Source of the DNA: Dermanyssus gallinae
Taxonomy: Eukaryota; Arthropoda; Arachnida; Mesostigmata; Dermanyssidae
Assembly: GCA_003439945.1 (NCBI GenBank)
Contig: QVRM01001294.1
Span: 33,624-97,623, forward strand
Reading direction: 5' to 3'
DNA: 64,000 bases
In this document: piece by piece, positions 46,576-57,059 of the stretch
Layout: every line of letters begins with the position of its first letter
Position numbering within the stretch: the first letter of the stretch is position 1
Position numbers and translations under genes: made by a program
The notes under the pieces: model-generated
What the model was told of the DNA's origin: nothing
Database searches by the model: none
The model's input: only the letters and a program-made list of their open reading frames with translations

Positions 46576-48275
46576 CATGGGCGTTGTGCACTTGCCTAAG
46601 GGCGACCCACCAACTGAAAAACCCATAGCAGGCACGACGACGGCGACAAAAACAACGGCAACGGCTGACGTCAACAACAACGACGATATGCCAGTCAGCT
46701 TTGTTTAAAACGTTGGCGCTGAAACGGCCTCAACTGCAGAGTTTGCCGAGGATGCAGCACAACGAAGAAAAACGGCAGGCGACCAGCCCTCCCCAACAGC
46801 AACAACCGGCGATGTTGCTGGTTGTAGCGCGGTCATCGGCCAGAAAACGGGCGATGTTGCGACCATTGTCTGGGAATCTAGTGACGAGAGCAGCGCGATC
46901 GTCTCGAGGCAAGCAGTGTCGTCTGGCAGCGCGGGAGAAGCCGTTTCCCTTGATTATATTCATGTGGCAGGGGATGGTGATGATGCTCTGACTGATGGCG
47001 ATACTGAGCGTTGGACTGAGGTCGGTGCTGGTGGTAAACCGGTTCCAAAGACGACTGCTCCTAATATTGTAACTAAAGAGCGCACTGAAGCAGTTGTCTT
47101 CTAAGCTGACGACAAGCAACTTGAGAAAAATGTAGTAAAGTGTACATTGATATAGCCCAGCACATTAAAGGGGGAATTGATAAGCCCTGCTTTGTCCGCA
47201 GCGGTGAACTCATAATTGTGGCTTTCGATTTTGTAGACAGGGCTACTTTGCCGAGGACAACATTTGTGGCGTACATCCGTCACTCAGTGAGGATTTAATA
47301 GTCAACGAGCTGCAGTCTCTAGGGGTGACAGAGGCCATCCGGGTGCGGTCGGAAAACGCCAGGACCGGTATTGTAATGCCGACTGACAGCGTTATTCTCA
47401 CCTATACGGGCGTCGAATTTTCTGCCGAGGTTCGTCTCGGATTGAAAACCCACGGCGTGGTGCTCTACAGAGAGCCTCATCATTGGTATAGGTGCTTTAG
47501 CCTAGACCACATCAGGCCGAAATGCCCGTGGACGTCCCCACGTTGCCGCCGTTGCGGCTCTACGAATCACCGCCGCAAAGACTGTACTCAACACCCAAAG
47601 TGCTGTCTCTGTAAGGGGTCTCACGAGTCTACTTGGGGATCGTGCCCTCATCGCCTGGATGGAACAGCTTAGGAGGTCAACCCCACTACGCATTCAACAA
47701 AACGCCTCCGTTCCTACGGTAAAATCTGCTCACCCGTGAACGACATACAGCCGTCGGCATCTTTTTCTGCGGTTGTCCAAAACGGTATTAAGGTGCAGCC
47801 ATCGGCCTCGCTACCCAAACGGTCTTTTCCTGCAGTTGTCCAAAACGGGGCTAAGGCTTCCTCACGACGTGTAGAGCAGCTCCAAAAGACAGGGAGGATT
47901 GTTAAAAAGTTCGTGCCAAATGCTATCGCTCCACCGCAAGGTGACTGTCTTGGCAGGATAATGCTCGCCATTACTGAAAAGATCATACCGACCATTATCG
48001 AAACCATTGTAACACACATCAGCAGCGCTATAGAGAAGACATTCTCGTGCATTCTCCCTGGCATGCCTCCACAAATTACTTTAGTTGGGCCTGCTATCAG
48101 ACCCCCAAACAACCTCACCGCTGGCCTGCGCGATCAGCTTAAAGACGCTCTGCTGTCTGCTGTCGCTTTAAGTTTGACTGGCTTGCGTGCCTCCAAAACT
48201 GATTCCGCGTTGACAGCGACCTCTCCTGTTATCGCGGGCGACACCGCACTGAAGTCTCCTTCGGCCTTACAATGA
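46576..48275 (+). pseudogene. A' ORF1 (gag-like, CCHC knuckles)
   Basis: The chosen start is the ATG at 46576 (MGVVHLPKGDPP). The N-terminal third is low-complexity and acidic. A gag/RRM-like block with YIDIAQHIKGGI (about 47140-47180) runs to RVRSENARTGIVMPTDS. Zinc knuckles YRCFSLDHIRPKC (about 47489), CRRCGSTNHRRKDC (about 47542) and CCLCKGSHESTWGSC (about 47600-47650) follow. After a stop at 47670 and a frame change come SFSAVVQNGIKV and a hydrophobic helical segment (IIPTIIETIVTHISSAIEKT, about 47983-48042). The stop TGA at 48273-48275 overlaps the ORF2 ATG (ATGA). Such proteins package element RNA. Broken, but each domain is readable. Confidence 0.78.
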
Positions 48276-50755
48276 TGTCACAACAAGACATCCGCAGATG
48301 GGCCGTTCCCGCTGTCAGCAGTCGCGCAAGCAACGGTCCAAATCTTCCTACAAGAGACGTACCCCATGCAAGTTCGGTTGCAAGCACACCGGCTCAGGCG
48401 TCACTGCATGACGTTATCCTCATGACGTCTAAAATCAAGAGCGCATCTAACATGATTTCCTGTGTACCTCGGGATATTCGCGACAACATGTCTCTGGAGC
48501 TTGCAACCCTGATTAATGAGGTCTGCTTAACGGCAAGCAGAGACTCCTATAAAAGACTACTGCAATTCCCAACTGCAGTATTCTCCATACCATCCCAAAA
48601 GAAACGCGGCGAGAATCTTAACCGATTCCGGGCGAGAAATGGTTCTGAAACTAACCCATATGCTTCAACATTACTTAGTCGGCAAGAATGTTCGTCACAC
48701 AACAACTCCGCGATGGTTCGTGTTGTGCAGGGAAAACTCGCTCCCGGCGATGTTTCCTCCACAGCAAGGGTCCTTTTATCAGCCGACTCAGTAGCGCCGC
48801 TCTCTGCCGAGGACAAGGCTGGTCCTTGTGGACAAACATTCGCTAAGTCCACCTGACTTATCCTTTTCTCCGCCTCCCGCATTTACCGGAGAGACCCATG
48901 GGATTACCGTGTCTGCGATGGATGTCTTCAACGCCATCCGGAGCTTTCCCAACAGTTCAGGCGGCGGCCCTAATGGCCTTCGGCCGCGTCACTTAAAGGC
49001 TTTTATCGGCAGAGACGGCGAGGAGAATCGACTTCTTGTAAGCCTAGTACGCTTCAATCTTGCTATTAATGGTAAATTGCCTGATTTTGCGCTACCTGTT
49101 TTCTACGGCGCCTCGCTTATTGCCTTGCGCAAAAAAATGGTGGCATTGGACCCGATGCCGTCGGTCTGACTTTGCGCTGCGTAGTCGGAAAAATCATAAT
49201 TAGGAAGAGCACGCCAGACATTGTCGCGATGGTCTCTCCGCATCAGCTCGGCTGCGGAATACGGGGGGTGCGAAAGCGGCCGTCCATGCAACTCGGGCAT
49301 TCGTTGAGCACAACAGGGGTGCTTCAAACAAGATGCTCTTCAAGCTAGACTTCAAAAACGCCTTTAACATGCTCAGACGAGACCACCTGCTTAAGGCTGT
49401 GCGCTCTCACCTTCCTCGACTTTACCCGCTTGTATACGAGATGTACAGACTTCCAAGCAAGTTATTTTGGCAGGGACAATTTATCGAGGCATGCTTCGGT
49501 GTTTAACAGGGCGACCCCTCTGAACCAGCTTTATTTTGCTATTCATGAACTTCAAATACGCCTTTCTTTCGAAGTTCGACCTTGGTTTCTGGATAACGGA
49601 TCTAGCTAGTGACGTCTCGGCGGTGCAGAAAGACATTGCCCAGGTAATAGAGTTCAAGGCGGTTTCAGGACTCAACTTGAATGACGCTAAATGCAATTTT
49701 CTCCCCTTTTAAAGAGCCCCTCAAATCAGCTCCATGCCTCAAATGGTGCGCAATCTTCTTCCAGCTGCCAGGTTGATTGCTAATCACGAACTCGAGCTTC
49801 TAGGGGCGCCAATTCTCGACGACTCTATTGACGTATCTTTAACAAAAAAAGGCTCTGACCATGTTCGCTAGTGCTCTAGATTGCGACTCTTGGACGCTCA
49901 TCCAGCCCTCTTTCTGCTCCGCGTGAACTCCGAGGCTGATGTACCTCTTGCGGTGCTCACGAGCGTATGCCGAACCGGACCTGCATCAATCGTTCGACGA
50001 AACCTTGCGTAGTACCCTTCAGGGTATACTAAACGTTTAGCTTAGGCAAACCTCGTGGTTACAAGCTTCGCTTCCAACGTCCGCAGGGGGAATGAGGCTT
50101 TGCAGATTGCCATTTCTGCCTGGGTCTCTCACCGTAGCTGGGGACGATGCTGGACAATACCACTCACTCCGCACCGTCTCTGGCCTGCGTTTGGGGGAAT
50201 CAATCTGCTTCGCACATAACTGTGCAAGATGTAACCTACTGGTGTCTTCTACGGGTGAGCATGCTCTGGCTTGCAAAAAGAGCGCCGGTAGGTTCTCAAG
50301 GCATTCGGCGTTGATCGACGTAATACACCGGGCAATTCAATCAGCCCACATACCTGCAGTCAAAGAGCCGGTCGGTCTGACTCTAGTTCCATGAAGCAAA
50401 GGTCGCTGCTTCGTGTACGACGTCACCGTGTCTTGGCCGCTTGGTATGCTCGCCATACCAGCCGGGAGGTCGGAGCAGCCGCTCGCCTCGCTGAAGATCG
50501 CAAGTTGGCAAAGTATCGTGAACTGGAGCAAAACTTCATCGTCCAGCCAATCGCCTTCGAGACATTAGGCCCAATGAAAAAAATCACAAGGAGCTTTCTA
50601 ATGAAGCTGGGATCCAAACCCGCTGCGTCAACCGGCGATAGAAGGACATGGCAGTTTTTGCTACAGAGAATATCAGTTGAAATTCAACGCGGAAACGCCG
50701 CGTCGATAATTGGTTCATTGCCTACGGGCAAGGGACTGCCCTTTCTGTTGTAGCC
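48272..50755 (+). pseudogene. A' ORF2: RT + CCHC + RLE-type C-terminus
   Basis: ORF2 starts at the ATG at 48272, overlapping the ORF1 stop. There is no APE domain. Pre-RT: KLAPGDVSSTARVLLSADSV (about 48732-48790). RT: FPNSSGGGPNGLRPRHLKAF (about 48944-49004), KLDFKNAFNMLRRDHLL (about 49343-49395), a GVQQGDP motif with an in-frame TAA at 49504-49506, catalytic box WFLDNG near 49586-49605 and SGLNLNDAKCNFLPF. C-terminus: knuckle CARCNLLVSSTGEHALAC (about 50224-50277), GRFSRHSALIDVI, EPVGLTLVP, then in another frame GRCFVYDVTVSWPLG (about 50407-50445) and PIAFETLGPM. The RPDG dyad is lost by a small deletion between EPVG and LTLVP. Multiple frame breaks. Confidence 0.8.
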
Positions 50756-50766
50756 AAATCAAGTCG

Positions 50767-50780
50767 GCGTCAAAAATTAT
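50767..50780. repeat. TSD of family B insertion, left copy
   Basis: GCGTCAAAAATTAT, identical to 53129-53142. Confidence 0.9.
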
Positions 50781-50887
50781 TCATTTATTATTTATTCACT
50801 AAGGTTGAGTAGCGATTATAACCACAAATACATCTCTTTAACAACTATAAGGATAGTAAGTCACGACTATCACCGGGTGATCTGCAT

Positions 50888-51060
50888 ATGTATGGATACA
50901 TACACAAACACATATACACACACATATATACACACATTTATATAAACATATACATATATACACATATACATATGCACACGCATATATATAAACACATACA
51001 AATATACACACATATATATAAACATATACATACACATACATATATATAAAATATATAAGC
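50888..51060. repeat. Compound TA/CA microsatellite
   Basis: Mixed ACATATA/CACACATATATA repeat within the 3'UTR of copy B3. The Tyr/Val/Cys-rich minus-strand frames here are translations of this simple sequence. Confidence 0.93.
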
Positions 51061-51109
51061 TACAAGGCCCCACAATGACGGGCTAATTCATTTAAAGATT
51101 GCATTTTGC

Positions 51110-53125
51110 GGGATGGTATCTTTGGCAGAGTTCACCGCAGTGGCGGCATACACAAGTCTCACATGGTTCATGGAATTCAGCGCGTTGACATAAAATGTGA
51201 TAAAAGCCGTGTACTGCAAATCGTGTTATTACGTGCCTGTTGCTACGCTCTGGCCCTTTCCACTCCACATTTCTCATCGCTCCGGTATTGAAGAATTCCG
51301 GGTCGAGTTCGGAAAATTTCGCCTTATATTTTTTATTGCAGTCGTTAAAGGCTGTGGTTTGCGGAAGGTTATAACGGCGGTCTTCTATAAAAAATCTGCT
51401 AATAAGAAGACAAGGCGGTTGCGCGTTGACGTATAAAGTCCCAGAGTCCGTTTCAGAAAAGCTGCTATTATCTGATTCAGCTGGTCCAGGTTTCTGGGAG
51501 TCAGATGCGCCCAGATTAACTCCACTCCATATGAAGCCACGGGGGCGATCTTCAGGTCGAAGAGGCGAATGGCTGTGACAAGGGACAGGCAATGCGGGCT
51601 CATGATGGAAGATGCCGCTATAAGGGCTTTCCTGCATCTCTCCATAACATGCACCGAGAACCCTACCTCATTCGACGGCATAATTAGTGTCAGATAAAGA
51701 AACTTATTGACGTAGGCGAGAGAAAAGCTACCGATATGAAGAGAATCGTCACGCGCGGCCCTGCCCTTTCTACGGAACTTTAGTGCCTCTAGTGCCTCCG
51801 TCTTACGAATATTAATTGTTAACCCCAACTCTGTAACGGCTGTGTTAAGCCTGGCCAGCGTCTGTTGGACCTGGAAACGGCTACTTCCATATATGGCTAA
51901 ATCGTCTGCGTATAATAAAACCTTAACGAGATCTCTACACTCCCGAATTCGGTTTGGTCTTTCAAGAGGGCAGAAAAGAGAAGTGGACTCAGATTGTCCC
52001 CATGGACAAACCCGGTTGTTTGCAAAAACGCCGGCAGTTCCGACACTCCATCGTCGGTTGTCACCCGGTTTTCCTGTAAGATCTCTCTTATGAGGTTCAG
52101 CATCTTCGAGGAAACGCCGACTTCTGCCAACATGTTGAGCACACGATCGCGTGAAGCGGAGTCAAAGGCGGCTTTGAAGTCGACGAATACCGCGTACAGA
52201 GACTGCCCTGGTCGGAAGAGGGTTTTTTTAACGTCATCCAGGAGAATTCTGCACGCTGCTTGCGTGGAACGCCCCTTTCGAAATCCATGTTGTTCTTCAG
52301 GTATCACGTTCGTGGCCTCCAAGGAGGCGCTTAGTCTTTTCGTATTCAAGCACGACAGCAGCGTATAGCACACGCTCTTCTTTGCAATGCCTCTCCAGGC
52401 CGAGGGGTGGGTAGGGTCACCTTTGCCATTCGGGATCACCAATAGGGTCGCATTTCTCCATTGTGGTGGGAGAAGCCCTGTCTTGAGGCATTTGTTGAAC
52501 AATGCTGTCCAACACGGAGCGAGTACAAGCAAGCTTCTAAGGTGCTCATTCCGAACGCCGTCCGGCCCGGTTGTTTGCAAAAACGCCGGCAGTTCCGACA
52601 CTCCATCGTCGGTTGTCACCCGGTTTTCCTGTAAAATCTCTCTTATGAGGTTCAGCATCTTCGAGGAAACGCCGACTTCTGCCAACATGTTGAGCACACG
52701 ATCGCGTGAAGCGGAGTCAAAGGCGGCTTTGAAGTCGACGAATACCGCGTACAGAGACTGCCCTGGTCGGGAGAGGGTTTTTTTTACCGTCATCCAGGAG
52801 AATTCTGCACGCTGTTTGCGTGGAACGCCCCTTTCGAAATCCATGTTGTTCTTCAGGTATCACGTTCGTGGCCTCCAAGGAGACGCTTAGTCTTTTCGTA
52901 TTCAAGCACGACAGCAGCGTATAGCACACGCTCTTCTTTGCAATGCCTCTCCAGGCCGAGGGGTGGGTAGGGTCACCTTTGCCATTCGGGATCACCAAAA
53001 GAGTCGCATTTCTCCATTGTGGTGGGAGAAGCCCTGTCTTGAGGCATTTGTTGAACAATGCTGTCCAACACGGAGCGAGTACAAGCAAGCTTCTAAGGTG
53101 CTCATTCCGAACGCCGTCCGGCCCT
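51110..53125 (-). pseudogene. Family B RT and C-terminal domain (copy B3), RT block duplicated
   Basis: Minus strand: NEHLRSLLVLAPCWTALFNK, PNGKGDPTHPSAWRGIA, EEQHGFRKGRSTQTACRIL, VDFKAAFDSASRDRVL and DDGVSELPAFLQTTG. The same series is then repeated, followed by FVHGDNLSPLLFSALLKD, the intact catalytic box LLYADDLAIYGSS (about 51885-51920), LGLTINIRKTEALEALKFRR and ASYGVELIWAHL (about 51510-51545). The C-terminal tail is HVITRFAVHGFYHILCQRAE and CVCRHCGELCQRYHP (about 51115-51160). A single open frame of 315 codons (51897-52844) spans the junction of the two repeats. Confidence 0.87.
52011..53121. repeat. Tandem duplication, two units of about 555 bp
   Basis: Unit 1 (52011-52565) and unit 2 (52566-53121) are nearly identical; the few differences include GGGTTTTTTTAACG versus GGGTTTTTTTTACC. 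The shared junction sequence is around CCGGCCC. Confidence 0.95.
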
Positions 53126-53128
53126 GAT

Positions 53129-53142
53129 GCGTCAAAAATTAT
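53129..53142. repeat. TSD of family B insertion, right copy
   Basis: GCGTCAAAAATTAT, identical to 50767-50780. Sequence right of it should be the continuation of the A' 3'UTR. Confidence 0.9.
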
Positions 53143-53885
53143 ATGAACAGCTAAACTACTTAAATGAATACTTAAATTAAAATGCTGTCATGGCACCTAC
53201 TAGCGAGAAGAGAAGCAAGGTAGTTCTGAAGAAAAATCTGGATCCAGCAAGAGCTAGGAGTGCCACAATTGCGGTCTGGCAGGTGGAGTGGGTGCAGGTT
53301 ACACTCAGGAGGACTACAGGAAGCTGAATAAAAAGTCTGATATCTTATCTCAAGACTTGGTATGTCTGTCGACATGGGGAGTTAACTAACTATACGGCTC
53401 AGGTTCTGATCGGTCACGGTCACTTTCAGAGCTACATGGCTAAGATTAGGAAGGCCATCAGTGATGATGACTTCGACGGAAGCGTGGAAGGAAGCGCCGG
53501 ACCTGTTTGACGCAATTTTGACGCCGAAGGCGGCTAAGGGAACCGCTAGGCGGGAGAGGTTCACGCGGCAGCTTGGGGAGAGTGGTGGAGACGAGGAGTC
53601 GAGAGAGTTGGGAGGGGAAGTGCAGCCAGGCCCTCAAGCTCTTGACGCACTTCGTTAGGACAGTGCATATTTGTCATAAACTCCCTGTATGGATGTATTT
53701 AAATGTGCAGAAAGATAGACGAAGACATATCTGAATTAAGGAGAAATGGCAGGAACGCCTTTTCCATGCCTTCAAAGAAATACTAAGTATTACCGAGCCT
53801 GGGGGGGAGGGAAGGCATCCGGGTCCAATGGGTTTGTAAGCCCTACACTAGTCACGTATGCTGCTAGTGATACATGTGCATTATG
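53143..53885. other. A' 3'UTR remainder, then unassigned DNA
   Basis: The first 40-60 bp are probably the A' 3' end. After that no family is recognised; a short open plus-strand frame (53461-53658) has no known motif. Confidence 0.4.
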
Positions 53886-53889
53886 CATT

Positions 53890-54490
53890 CCCAAAACCTC
53901 CTAGAAAAATAAACAAAAATGTATTTATTTTGATTTCTCGAAACTATTTGATAGAGTAAATTATGTAAAGCTTGTACAAAAACTAAGATACTTGAATGTT
54001 GATACTCGCTCAATATCAGGGATTTCCAGTTATCATTTATGTAGAGGGTTCTGTGTTCGCGTAAACAATAGCTTTACTAAATCGGGTGCATGCCCCTCTG
54101 GCGATCCTCAGGAATCAAATCTTGCCCCACTTTTATTTTGCATATTTATATTAGATCCTAAAAACGTTATCCCCGAGTCTATAGCGTATAAGCTTTTTGT
54201 TGATGATCTGAAACTATACGGACCTTTCAACACAGCCAACTAAAGACAAGTACTACATATAATAGTACGATTGATGCGTTTTCCAGGTAGTATGTGGAGA
54301 AAGAGGCGCTTATATCAGTGCTAAAATATGCAGTGTTGTTGTTAAACAAAGGCCCATAACAGAATGCTACATGGGAAGGATAGCCCTATTTCCAATAGCA
54401 CTAGGGACCTCGGGGTTACGGTGGCACCGTTTTACACATAATTTTAGCACTCATATCACACAAGTCACACAATAAGCTAGTCTTATATCT
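53890..54490 (+). pseudogene. CR1-like RT fragment
   Basis: Plus strand: IYFDFSKLFDRVNYVKLVQK (about 53922-53980), FCVRVNNSFTKSGACPSGDP (canonical SGVPQGS, about 54048-54110), LAPLLFCIFI, then the catalytic box YKLFVDDLKLYGPF (about 54187-54230) with both aspartates. Frame is lost after 54240, though ISVLKYAVLLLNKGP is readable near 54314-54358. Ends at the (TA)n next to mariner copy 3. Confidence 0.75.
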
Positions 54491-54499
54491 AATCCAGTA

Positions 54500-54503
<4 letters not shown>

Positions 54504-54546
<43 letters not shown>
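54504..54546. repeat. (TA)n, left flank of mariner copy 3
   Basis: TA run directly abutting CAGGGAGTTCAATAAG. Confidence 0.95.
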
Positions 54547-54549
<3 letters not shown>

Positions 54550-55833
54550 GGAGTTCAATAAGTTCTTAGAATGAGCTTTTTAGAATTCGAATTTTGGCAC
54601 GCTTTCACCGCTAATAGGAACTGCAACTTTTCGACTGCTAGCACTCAATATATTATGGTGATTGGCCATTGCGATTTCGTTTGATAGCTTTTCCCGTGCA
54701 ACGTATCGGCGTGATTTTTAAAAATGGAGAAAAAAGAGTTTCGAGTGGTTATCAAGCATTTTTATTTCAAAGGTTGGAATGCGACCCAAGTAAAAATTGA
54801 GTTAGACGAGACGTACAGTGACTCTGCGCCATGTTTTGCCACTGTTTCCAACTGGATTAATGTGTTAAAAAAAGATCGCAGGAGCACCGAGGATGAACTA
54901 CGTCCAGGAGGCCAAAAAACGGCAACTGATGAGGAAAACGTAGAGAAACTGCGAAAAATTCTTGGCACAGATAAGCGAATGAACATTAAGGAAATAGCGG
55001 AGGCATTAGGGATTAGTTTAGGCAGTGTGCATTTTATCCTACACGAAAACTTGAAGATGAAAGAGCTTAGAGCAAAATGGCTGCCGCATTCGCTCAACCA
55101 AGGCCAAAAAGACGCGCCTGTTTTGGCTTTACAGCGAAATTTGGCCAAGATGTCGAACAATCTGTCGGATTTTTGGTGCAGATTCATGACCGTCGATGAA
55201 AGCCGGGTTCATCACTACACTCCCGAGACCCAAGAAGCATCTTGCCAATGGTGTGCACCTGATGAAGGACCTCCGAAGAGGGTGCGGACAACGGCATTGA
55301 CCGGAAAGGTGATGGCTACAGTTATTTAAGACCAACGTAGAATAATGCTGGTCGACTACCTTGAGAACTGTAAAACGATCACAGGAGAATATTATGCAAC
55401 ACTGTTGGACTGCCGTTAGCAAGAACTCATCGTGAAACGGCCCGCTTTGCAGAAGAAGGTTGTCCCGTTTCACCAGGGCAATGCTCCTGCACACAAGTCC
55501 CGGCAAGCATCGGCAAAACTGGCCCAAGTGAGGTTCGAACTGATTGAACAACGCTCCTATTCTCCAGACCTGGCCCAATCTGATTATTTCCTCTTCGGAC
55601 ACTTGAAGAATAGTCTCGGTGAAAAGCGTTTTTCCAGCAATGAAGAGGTTAAGGCTGCTGTCAATGCCTATTTTCAGTCTAACGACGCGGAATTCTACTC
55701 AAGAGGTATGAAAGCTCTGAAATCTCGGTGGGAAAAGTGTATTGAGCTTCTCGGGGAGTATATCGAATAAGAAAAATTTTAAAACATGATTTGGAAAATT
55801 CTCGGTTTTTATTTTAAGAACTTATTGAACTAC

Positions 55834-55836
<3 letters not shown>
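54547..55836 (+). mobile_element. mariner element, copy 3
   Basis: Terminal repeats CAGGGAGTTCAATAAGTTCT and AGAACTTATTGAACTACCTG, 1290 bp, (TA)n on both sides. Full length, but the transposase is interrupted by stops. Closer to copy 2 than to copy 1. Confidence 0.95.
54724..55770 (+). pseudogene. mariner transposase pseudogene (copy 3)
   Basis: Start ATG at 54724 (MEKKEFRVVIKHFYFKGWNA). The N-terminal HTH region is complete to residue 201, where TAA (55327-55329) replaces the Trp codon of copy 1. A second stop TAG is at 55417-55419. The frame then reads to the natural end SRWEKCIELLGEYIE and TAA at 55768-55770. The catalytic blocks are VDESR (W to R after the first D/E), FHQGNAPAH (second catalytic D changed to G) and PDLAQSD. 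Inactive. Confidence 0.92.
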
Positions 55837-55909
<73 letters not shown>

Positions 55910-55910
55910 A
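55837..55910. repeat. (TA)n, right flank of mariner copy 3
   Basis: TA run with one TAAT interruption. Confidence 0.95.
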
Positions 55911-56334
55911 CATATACCTATTGTATTATACGGAAATAAACTTTATTTTATTCTAATCCAGTATTTTGCTGATTCATAATTAAATATTACAATTTTTACA
56001 TGAGGCTCTATAATAGTTTGCAGAAAGTCGCTCAAGCAGCCGACTTCACTATGACTGCTAAGTCCCCGGAACCGGAAGGTATTTCGGCGGCCGTCAGGGT
56101 ACTTTTTACAACTGTTCTTTATAAGGGGAAAGGATCTTGCCAAGATGCTGGCAGCTTCGACTAATAGCTTGACTTTATTTCTTGCCAAGGCATTTGGCAT
56201 TGTGTCTTGATGCAGATTTGGGGATACGTCGACTCTCTTAACGTCCTTTTGCCAAGATAATTTAGTTTTCGTGCGAGAAGAATTTCCGAAACCGCTACTG
56301 CTTTTATTTACCAGGCGTTTAGAGTAATGGTTGT
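55911..56334. other. Unassigned DNA
   Basis: An open minus-strand frame (55943-56341) has no family I recognise. Confidence 0.4.
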
Positions 56335-56880
56335 TTTTCAATGACTGTCGATATTAGCCAAGCTTTTGATTCGCTGTATCGATTTTAAAATTGTCATCTT
56401 AATCTTTTGATTTCTAGGCTTTAGTGATAGTGGTTGTTCTTTATTTCGGTTGTATCTTCATTGATACAACCGGCCAGTGACTATAACCGTCACTGGCCAC
56501 TCGGCCTCAGTTTTCTATGCGCCTTCGTATACCTTAGGGATCTGAACACGTGCGGTATCTTATGCTGATGACTCCACTCTGTTTGTCCCCGTATCTAAAG
56601 GTAGCCTGCGGACTGGTTTTGATACGGCAAACGGCGAGCATTGGCAGTCCTCTGTAATGCTGTTTGCAACATTCGGATGAAGATCAGCGTTACAAAGCCC
56701 CAGGTTGTACTTTACCGAACGTCTCACTCTCCCATAAGCTTTTCTAGGGGGGACTTAATTTTGGATGGTACTCTACTAGACCTATCTCCAAATATCACCT
56801 GCTTGAGTATTACGTCGAACAGCCACATACTCGAACTTATATTGGCATCTGCTGTTGCTGCACTCGCCCATCTTTGACTT
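56335..56880 (+). pseudogene. Family F RT fragment
   Basis: Plus strand: TVDISQAFDSLYRF (about 56343-56385), the RT palm entry. About 170 bp further on, the catalytic box RAVSYADDSTLFVPVSKG (about 56550-56605) has both aspartates. In a shifted frame comes KPQVVLYRTSHSPISFSRGD (about 56694-56754) with LILDGTLLDL. The expected 70 or so residues between palm entry and YADD, including GVPQGS, are largely missing. Two adjacent hairpins occupy that gap. Confidence 0.7.
56447..56498. repeat. Two adjacent perfect hairpins
   Basis: CGGTTGTATC/GATACAACCG (56447-56456 and 56463-56472, six-base loop) is followed at once by GGCCAGTGAC/GTCACTGGCC (56472-56481 and 56489-56498, seven-base loop). Both stems are 10 bp and perfect. 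Confidence 0.93.
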
Positions 56881-57059
56881 TGTGGAGGGTGGAACTTACC
56901 AGAGTGTCATCGTATCACTTCAGTTTCGACAAAATTTAGTCTGCGACCTAGAGGATCAGTCGGCTTCCTACTTAAATAGCGTGGTTGTCTAAATAATTTA
57001 ACAAGATTATCAACATTTTTATAAAGACGGGCAACCTTTTTCAGACCATACTGCAGATA

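Larger units (their letters stand above)
50781..53128 (-). mobile_element. Family B copy B3, inserted in the A' 3'UTR (14-bp TSD)
   Basis: Minus-strand, 5'-truncated family B retrotransposon flanked by the exact 14-mer GCGTCAAAAATTAT. Its 3' end (left) carries GAATAAATAATAAATGA, a likely polyadenylation signal and tail. The coding part starts at SGPDGVRNEHL within the RT and runs to the Cys/His-rich C-terminus. It contains a tandem duplication of RT sequence (52011-53121) and a TA/CA microsatellite in the 3'UTR. Confidence 0.9.

Noticed and set aside
50838..51073. Cys/Val/Tyr-rich minus-strand frames that look like small secreted or membrane peptides
   Set aside because: They coincide exactly with the CA/TA compound microsatellite in the 3'UTR of family B copy B3.
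52011..53121. Tandem 555-bp repeat as a satellite or CRISPR-like array
   Set aside because: Only two units, both RT coding sequence of family B; it is a local duplication inside one element.
56447..56498. Hairpin pair as a bacterial-type terminator or integron site
   Set aside because: No T-tract, no integron core sites, and the context is a eukaryotic retroelement RT.
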